Assembly: GCF_963678635.1 (NCBI RefSeq)
Contig: NC_087062.1
Coordinates: 10,586,670 to 10,650,669 of the forward strand
Length of the DNA stretch: 64,000 nucleotides
Reading direction: 5' to 3'
Source: Symsagittifera roscoffensis
Taxonomy: Eukaryota; Xenacoelomorpha; Acoela; Convolutidae
Positions 58,368 through 64,000 of this stretch are shown here, piece by piece. Below the pieces are notes generated by a model. That model saw only the letters and a program-made list of their open reading frames with translations. It was not told the origin of the DNA and searched no databases. How positions within the stretch are numbered: position 1 is the first letter of the stretch; each line of letters opens with the position of its first letter. Made by a program: the position numbers and the translations under genes.

Positions 58368-60701
58368 TTGTTTAGGTGAAAGATTTGTTTATAGTCCTTA
58401 AACATTTTTTACCTATTTCAAGCACTTAGTTTTGTATTGATCGATTAATCTTGCTACTGTTTGTCGTTCAAGACTTTTTTCTGTTCCAGATAAGATTTGT
58501 CAATAGTTTTAAATAGTTTTCCAATCAGTTTAGCGAACACTTCCGTAGAACAGACATTATCAAATTTAAACAATTTTTTTCGCAAAAAAAAACAGTAACG
58601 AACATATTTTACGTTCTTTTTGGATATTAGAGAAGCTGCAATGTATGCTTCAGTCTTTTTTGTGCATTTCGATGTCCCAACTTATTGCTTGCTAGAACAG
58701 CAAAACGATCACTGATATTACAGTTGGGAACAGACTTTTTACCGGAAAAGTTATAACATGGACTTTGTACCAGACTCGATAAACAAATTTGATTGACAGA
58801 TGTAATGACGCCGTTTAGTCTGGTTAAAGATAACGGTTTCACGGCTTCTCAGCAAATTTTTGTATATTCTAGCCGTTTCTTTTTCAAATCTTCCACTAAT
58901 TTGCATTGTGTTCTGGTAAAAAGAAAACTAAATTATTGCCTTGTGTTCTGGTAAAAGGTCGGTCTGGTAAAAGACCTAGCCCAGTTCTCGGGGACCGCTC
59001 GTTCAGCAGACCAGTTTTTTCGCATAAAAAATGAAAAATGAATCTTTTAGCAGACCAACATAATAAGGTGAGGAATGATTGGTTCACAGACTCAAAAAGA
59101 CGCTCAGTCTGGGGTCAAGCTTCCCCAATTAAACCAATTATCTCACGATTTGTCAACAAAACTATCAACTTTAAAAACACAAGTCTAAATTAGCGGCATT
59201 ACAGTTCAAGGAAGAAACATCACAATGTTCACTAGACAACAATGATCTATACTTGTAGATTTTCAAGCGTTACCGGAGTCGGGTTGAATTTTGGTAGTTC
59301 AAAATTAAAAATTTTTGCTAAATTTTTGTAATTTAAGAAATCAAGAGTAGTTCCACAAAAATCATCGCATATGTATGTTTCAATTTTGAATATGATATAG
59401 AAAATTGAGGCAAGCGAGAACTCTTACATAAGTTTTGCTGTTTTTTTTTTGCTTTTTTTGAGAAAAAAGTCTGAAAGTTTGTTCATGCTCAGTTTTGATT
59501 TTTTGCGGTGATTTCTTTTTAAGTTCAGTGCATTTCAAGTGTTAAAAGGAAGGAAAACTCCACTATTAAACAGCAAAAGTGTAAAGGCACAAAGAATGCG
59601 ATAGGCTTCTGATTTCGAAAATGGAAATTAATTATCAGATTTCCCAGCGAAAGAAAAGTTTTACGTATGGATCCAGTTTTCTCAGATTTGATTAAAATTA
59701 ACAAAAAAATGTACAGCATAAATTATTCTAAAAATTCAAAGAGATTTAGGGACATCTATTTTTTCCAATTATTGTTGAGCTGTGAAGAAAACTGAAAACG
59801 GGTGGCCTGTAAACAATACAAAAACGTCTATGTTCTCCGTATTTTTCAATTTTAAAACAATTTCAACTGAAGCATCATAAAATTAGCTTTCACATGGAAA
59901 AAAGTCTTTTACGGAACAAGCAAACCCCTTTTTTTCTTTTCCCAGTTTCTGCAGAATACTTCACTGTATAGTCTGTAAATATTAGTTGGATCAGTATCAT
60001 TGAGCCAAGTTTTCCAGATTGATGTTACATTTCTTGCATATTCTCAAAACAACGTTCAAAAAAGTTTTTTGAAACTGCTCTTTTCCTTCTTCCAAACGGT
60101 TCTCTATGATAACAAGACTGCTCGTATATCAGGGCAAACACCTGAATGTTCTGACTGTCCCTTAATTCATTTCGAATAAATTTTGATAAAAAATTTTGCA
60201 AAACTTTGAACAAAATCAAAGTGTGCAATTTTGAGTCGTGCAAAACGAATACGACCAGTTAACTAGCCTCAATTCAAAACATATCGCGCATTTATTGTCT
60301 CAAAATGGTAAAAGTGGCAATCTTAAGCCCCCGTTTTTCCAAGCTTAAGCTCAAGACAACAATGCCTTTCGATTGATAAAAAAATTTCTGTGAAAATTGG
60401 CTTGTTAAAAAGTCGAAACTTGTCTGAAGAAAAAAACCAGTTCGAGCACAAATTTTCCGTCACTTACTTAGAAAATCGGAACAAGGAGACTAACAGGGGC
60501 CCTGAATGCTCCGACTTTCCTTGAGTTGGTCTCGGATAGTTTTGTTTAATTGAAGAACTTTGAGTTTTGGGCTTATACTATCAAATTTTGGATCAACCTA
60601 CAATCCAGCAGTGGTCCACCCTCTCCCTGGGCATAAGATTTAAGTTTAAATAGTTTTGTTTTCATTTCCCTTCACCCCATCTTCCAAATTTGTCTTCCTG
60701 C

Positions 60702-61292
60702 TTAGATCGTGTCCCGCTCTCTGTCTTCCTCTCCTTTGGTCGTTCTCACTTTAAATATGCTGTCTATCATAACACCGCCGAATTTGGATACCGTCGTTCG
60801 CTTTCTGGTATTTTTCCTTGATCCTGTCTCATCTTGGTCTTCTGATTCCTGGCTAGAATACGATACAAGCCGTAGACGTCGCCCTCGCTCCCCTTTCTTC
60901 TTTGCTTGTTTTTCCGACTGTCCTTTGTTTCTCACATTCAGCCCACTTCCCCCTTGTTCAGTGTTCTTGGTTTGGACTTCAGTGTCCACTCCCTTGGATG
61001 TTGGCAAGCCGCTTCCTTCGGATAAATTTGGATTTTCCGCTAAGCCCTCTGCATCTTTCGACACCTTTGGTGCACTCAATTCCACGCCCCGATCGGATGC
61101 AACTGTTGTTTGCCCTGCATATCGTGAAATGGTTATTGGCTCGTACTCCGAATCCGAGTCTGCTTCCTCCGCAGAATCCCGAGTTGGTGATATTTCTCGC
61201 GTTCTTATTTCGGCTGTACTTTGTGTACTTGTCCCCGCCGCCTGTTCGTTTTGTGGTTGTTTTAATCCCGCCCGACGTTTCAGTGTACTCAT
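60702..61292 (-). CDS. Unidentified 196-aa acidic/serine-rich ORF after the protease region
   Basis: The open frame MSTLKRRAGLKQPQNEQ ... ends VRTTKGEEDRERDTI. It is low-complexity, rich in S, E, T, K and R, and probably disordered. It occupies the place where reverse transcriptase should start. Two other long frames overlap it: minus 60979-61485, which contains the protease flap and then arginine/threonine-rich sequence, and plus 60709-61401 (230 codons). All may stay open because the region is less AT-rich than the rest. I regard the minus 196-aa frame as the most protein-like, but it is not a family I recognise. Confidence 0.4.
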   Translation of the reverse strand: MSTLKRRAGLKQPQNEQAAGTSTQSTAEIRTREISPTRDSAEEADSDSEYEPITISRYAGQTTVASDRGVELSAPKVSKDAEGLAENPNLSEGSGLPTSKGVDTEVQTKNTEQGGSGLNVRNKGQSEKQAKKKGERGRRLRLVSYSSQESEDQDETGSRKNTRKRTTVSKFGGVMIDSIFKVRTTKGEEDRERDTI

Positions 61293-61349
61293 AGCGGGAG
61301 GTGGTAGTGTGATTTGGCTCGCACTCTTCTGGAGGACTTTTCTTGGGCT

Positions 61350-62118
61350 TGAGGCATTTCACAGCAACTCCACTTTTCCTAAGTACAGAGCCATTTGCTA
61401 AGGTTAGAGTATGCTTAGATTCGCTAACTACTTTCTGATTTATGGGTCTATACCTTTTATTACTGTCCTTTAGTCGTTGGAACAATAGCTCCGTCCGCTT
61501 GCTTGACTGTTCGGCGAGCCACTATCAATCCAGGCTTGAGTTGCCTTACCATTGATCTTTAATGCTAGCTTTGCCCCTGCGAATCTCAATTCTTCTTCCT
61601 CCTTCCGTCGGATTGACATAACTACATACTCCGTTGAACTATCCGAATCCCATCCATGTGCCGGTGCCTTTGAATCGGTTACCCATCCAACGGAACTTCC
61701 GTACTTGGATACACTCTCCTCCGGATAATCTTGCTCAATCCCGCCATCGGTGCCGTCCTCATTTATCATGCCCACTCGACCCCTATTCGCCGATCGACGT
61801 CCTCTACAAGTTCGCTCGTAATGCCCAGTTTTCTTGAAAAAGTTGCAGGTTGCATTTCTTGCTGGACACTTTGGAATGTGATCCGGGGTAAAACCACTCT
61901 GGTCACAATTATAGCACTTGCGATCTGCTCCTCCACGACCCCATGTGCCTCCTCTGCCAAATCCACGTCCACCTCTTTAAAATGGTCGGCAATAATCTCC
62001 TCTGATTGCGCTTATTGGCTCCGCTTTAATTTGTAATGACCCCGCTGGTGCTGCGGTAAGTCCCTCACCGGGTACTTTATACGATTTGGCGTACTTGTCA
62101 CCCCGCTCGTGCTTGTCA
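61350..62118 (-). pseudogene. Nucleocapsid zinc knuckle and aspartic protease region
   Basis: A glycine/arginine-rich stretch (RGGRGFGRGGTWGRGG) preceded by an in-frame stop near 61977 leads to a zinc knuckle, CYNCDQSGFTPDHIPKC (61916-61866), and a second, imperfect one. An acidic linker (61470-61775 frame) follows, then the retropepsin active-site motif AWIDSGSP (about 61536-61513), where D-S-G takes the place of D-T-G. After a frame change the flap-side motif TLANGSVLRKSGVAV lies near 61400. The protein would process Gag-Pol. Disrupted in several places. Confidence 0.7.
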
Positions 62119-62736
62119 CAAAGCAATTCGGTAGACCTCATCTGGCGTCTTAGTTGAACGACATAGTTCCGTTTGGGCCTCCTTATTGGACATATTAACT
62201 ATAAATACGTCACGTAACACGCGTCGTTTTAGTGCCCCCAAAGCGCATCTAGCGGCTAGTCCACTCAATACGGAATGAAACTCTTCCAACGTTTCCCCGT
62301 CACGTTGTTTTCGAGAGAGTAGCTGGTACGTTTCGAACGTTTCGTTTCTTTCCTTCCTGAAAACACTCTCAAATTCATCCAAAACCCGAGGATATCGGGT
62401 AGTCGCCAGGTCCAATTGGGGTTTTCGGTTATGAAATTCGTCCTGTCCACGTTCCCCCAAGCTAAAGTAAAGGTTAGAGATTAATGTCTGCTCCGCTTCC
62501 AAACAATTTTTCCCACGCACCTCCTCTGGCAGGTCTGTAATTTGCGCCGCGGTTAGCGTCCGATCAAAACAGAATGCCGTCGGATTGAATGAGTGTTTTG
62601 CTATTACACCCCATGTAAAACGTGTAATCCAATGCTCCCACAGCATCGGTGCTTCCGTACATTTACTCGGCCAAAATGCCGTAATTCCCAGTGGATTTTT
62701 TCCTTATCCCGCGCTTTGTCCTGCTTGCTGCGCCAT
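62116..62736 (-). pseudogene. gag capsid region
   Basis: The ATG at 62736 opens MAQQAGQSAG, followed by an in-frame stop; the frame then continues (PMLWEHWITRF ...) and is open from 62646 to 62119. Typical capsid C-terminal motif: RKQRDGETLEEFHSVLSGLA, then TELCRSTKTPDEVYRIAL. At the end, a frame change leads to the expected CDKHERGDKYA in the next frame. It would form the Ty3/gypsy particle shell; this copy is broken by at least one stop and one frameshift. Confidence 0.75.
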
Positions 62737-63058
62737 GTGAAAAATGCAAGTTCAATATCTTGAATTCACTGAATCTAGACTGACTGTTTTAGTCGTAACG
62801 GTTAGCAACAATAACTCAAAACATACACCGACTTAACTAAGATTAGCAGATACTTAATCAATTGTTAGCCGCACCAAACACATGGCCAAAACCAATGGCG
62901 CCAAACAACATAATATAGTTAAGGACTAGTAATAATATATATATGACAGATCCAAGCTATATATTATTATTGGTTATAATTTAGATACTTTATCCTTAAA
63001 AAAGTATTAAAAACTAACCAATCACACTCCATCAAACTAACAACCCACTTAATTGTAA
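62737..63058. other. Leader and LTR side of the minus-strand gypsy remnant
   Basis: Read in reverse, TGGCGCCATTGG at 62903-62892 resembles the TGGCGCTG primer-site candidate of copy 1 and would place the LTR end near 62904. A long AT palindrome (aataatatatatat / tatatattattatt, 62928-62975) follows. The full LTR cannot be delimited because the second LTR is absent. Confidence 0.45.
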
Positions 63059-63086
63059 GTGCTGAAATTACTGGTAATTTCAGCAC
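63059..63086. repeat. Perfect 13-bp inverted repeat with 2-base spacer
   Basis: GTGCTGAAATTAC, spacer TG, then GTAATTTCAGCAC. It lies 12 bases before the target duplication of the small transposon at 63107. Role unknown. Confidence 0.9.
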
Positions 63087-63097
63087 CAGAACGATTT

Positions 63098-63569
63098 GAA
63101 TTTAACGGGGGTTGAGAAATTAGACGATAAGCAAATTAGACGGAGGTACTTAAAAGGAAATTAGACGGTTTTGCAAAACTGCAATTGTGAGAAAATAGAC
63201 GAAAATGAGAGAAATTAACTTTGTTTGCACACAAATTGCGTTAGAAAAATAAAACTGTTTGTAGACAACAGTTCAATTTCGGTGGTCAAAAACTTTACAA
63301 GTCAATCATGCATAATTTATTCAATTCAAAACTCTCCTGTAATATTCAGAATTGACATTGTATGTTCATTTGAACTAAATGTTTTAATAGGTATTGACAT
63401 TTTATGTTTCTTTGTATTTTTGAAACTTGACTCTTAGGAAAAACGTTTGTTGGCTCTTTCCCTTTCGTCTAAAATGCCAGATCTGTAAAAAATAAATTCC
63501 GTCTAATTTCGTTTTTGCAGCATCCGTCTAATTTGCTTATCGTCTAATTACCTCGGCCCCGAATTTAAC
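63098..63569. mobile_element. Non-autonomous DNA transposon (454 bp) with perfect 9-bp target duplication
   Basis: The flanks GAATTTAAC at 63098-63106 and 63561-63569 are identical. The element between them (63107-63560) starts gggggttgag and ends with the inverse-type sequence ctcggcccc. Its inverted repeats carry several copies of AATTAGACG (63118, 63134, 63161 and their mirrors at 63500-63550). There is no transposase gene. The 9-bp duplication fits Mutator-like elements; an 8-bp hAT-type duplication cannot be excluded because one base at the border is ambiguous. Repeated subterminal motifs usually mark transposase binding sites. Confidence 0.85.
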
Positions 63570-64000
63570 TTAAAACTTAGTTGCCTTCTCCAAGAGACCG
63601 ACTCGCAGCAAAACCAGTATACTCTAGATCTATTGAGACTAAGAGATATAAGAGTAAGATTAAGATCGGTATTAGACTAAGAAGTTGCACGAATCTATCC
63701 GGCCGAAAATAAGATAGCGTGACGAGCAGACGGTGTACCCTATCTGAAATTATTCTATGAGTTAAGCTCCCATCTTAAATCATCTGGTGCGACCAAAAGT
63801 CTCGAACAAGACCTTAAAAAACAAATTAGCTTAGAACTAAAAATATAGATTAGACTTATCAAAAATGTTAACAAAAAACCTTTCCAAAAATGTTATATGA
63901 TAACAATTTAATTGAAATGTCTCTAGGACTCAATAGATCAGAGCCGTTATTCCGAACAATACGAGAATTACCCGCTATTGGAAAAAGACCTCGGACAAGA
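63570..64000. other. Window end, no gene recognised
   Basis: AT-rich sequence, possibly still part of the LTR or leader of the minus-strand gypsy remnant. No open frame or repeat is convincing. Confidence 0.35.

Larger units (their letters stand above)
47517..60607 (+). repeat. 13-kb segmental duplication, copy 2
   Basis: It corresponds to 22360-35402. Total lengths are nearly the same (13,091 against 13,043) although many indels separate the copies. It carries gypsy copy 2 with its 3' LTR, the second TRPM last exon and the 3' flank with the second MITE copy (58140-58367). It lacks the 506-bp tandem unit and the 96-bp hairpin of copy 1. Homology ends at 60607, where the minus-strand gypsy remnant begins. 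Confidence 0.9.
60608..62736 (-). mobile_element. Ty3/gypsy remnant on the minus strand: gag, zinc finger, protease
   Basis: Reading leftward from 62736: gag capsid, nucleocapsid knuckle, retropepsin, then a serine/glutamate-rich ORF ending at 60702. Reverse transcriptase, RNase H and integrase are missing; the sequence meets the duplicated flank at 60607. It is less decayed than gypsy copies 1 and 2 and noticeably richer in G+C than its surroundings. Related gag motifs show that all three elements belong to one broad family. Confidence 0.75.

Noticed and set aside
60709-61401. 230-aa plus-strand ORF
   Set aside because: Antisense to the gypsy protease and tail ORF; low-complexity S/F/L composition typical of the reverse of an S/E/K-rich frame. 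Noted as a finding but not annotated as a gene.

Overview
The window is AT-rich, intron-rich metazoan DNA, most likely from an invertebrate; I cannot name the lineage. Exons follow GT-AG rules, introns run to about 16 kb, and most of the sequence is mobile-element debris. No bacterial-type operon, rRNA, tRNA or CRISPR array is visible.

The host gene I can support is the 3' half of a TRPM-family cation channel on the + strand. Its exons are 473-653 (S3-S4), 983-1213 (S5 and pore), 17015-17165 (S6), 20295-20353 (TRP helix), 21619-21740 and 27532-28020 (C-terminal coiled coil and stop). All splice phases agree (1, 1, 2, 1, 0). A second, diverged but open copy of the last exon lies at 52672-53154.

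The 15.8-kb pore-to-S6 intron is a pile of related LINE fragments in + orientation. One young copy (3417-8134) has a CCHC ORF1 and an apurinic endonuclease plus reverse transcriptase ORF2 broken by one frame change. It is flanked by a nearly identical 1,483-bp direct duplication of the older LINE relic into which it inserted (1934-3416 and 8135-9617). Decayed relics follow to about 15.1 kb. The S6-to-TRP intron holds a G-rich terminal-inverted-repeat element and a 46-bp minisatellite.

The intron before the last exon is almost wholly filled by a decayed Ty3/gypsy element (21790-27452). That element, the last exon and about 7.4 kb of 3' flank form a 13-kb segment (about 22360-35402) that recurs in the same orientation at 47517-60607. 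The second copy starts at a 200-base run of N (47317-47516), so it may be a real segmental duplication or an unpurged second haplotype joined by scaffolding.

Between the two copies lie a decayed DNA transposon with long inverted repeats of about 500 bp (37195-43490) carrying a protein-primed-type DNA polymerase B pseudogene, a three-unit 314-bp tandem array at its left end, and foldback elements near 45.5 kb. The right end (60.6-64.0 kb) carries a minus-strand Ty3/gypsy gag-protease remnant and a small non-autonomous transposon with a perfect 9-bp target duplication (63107-63560).
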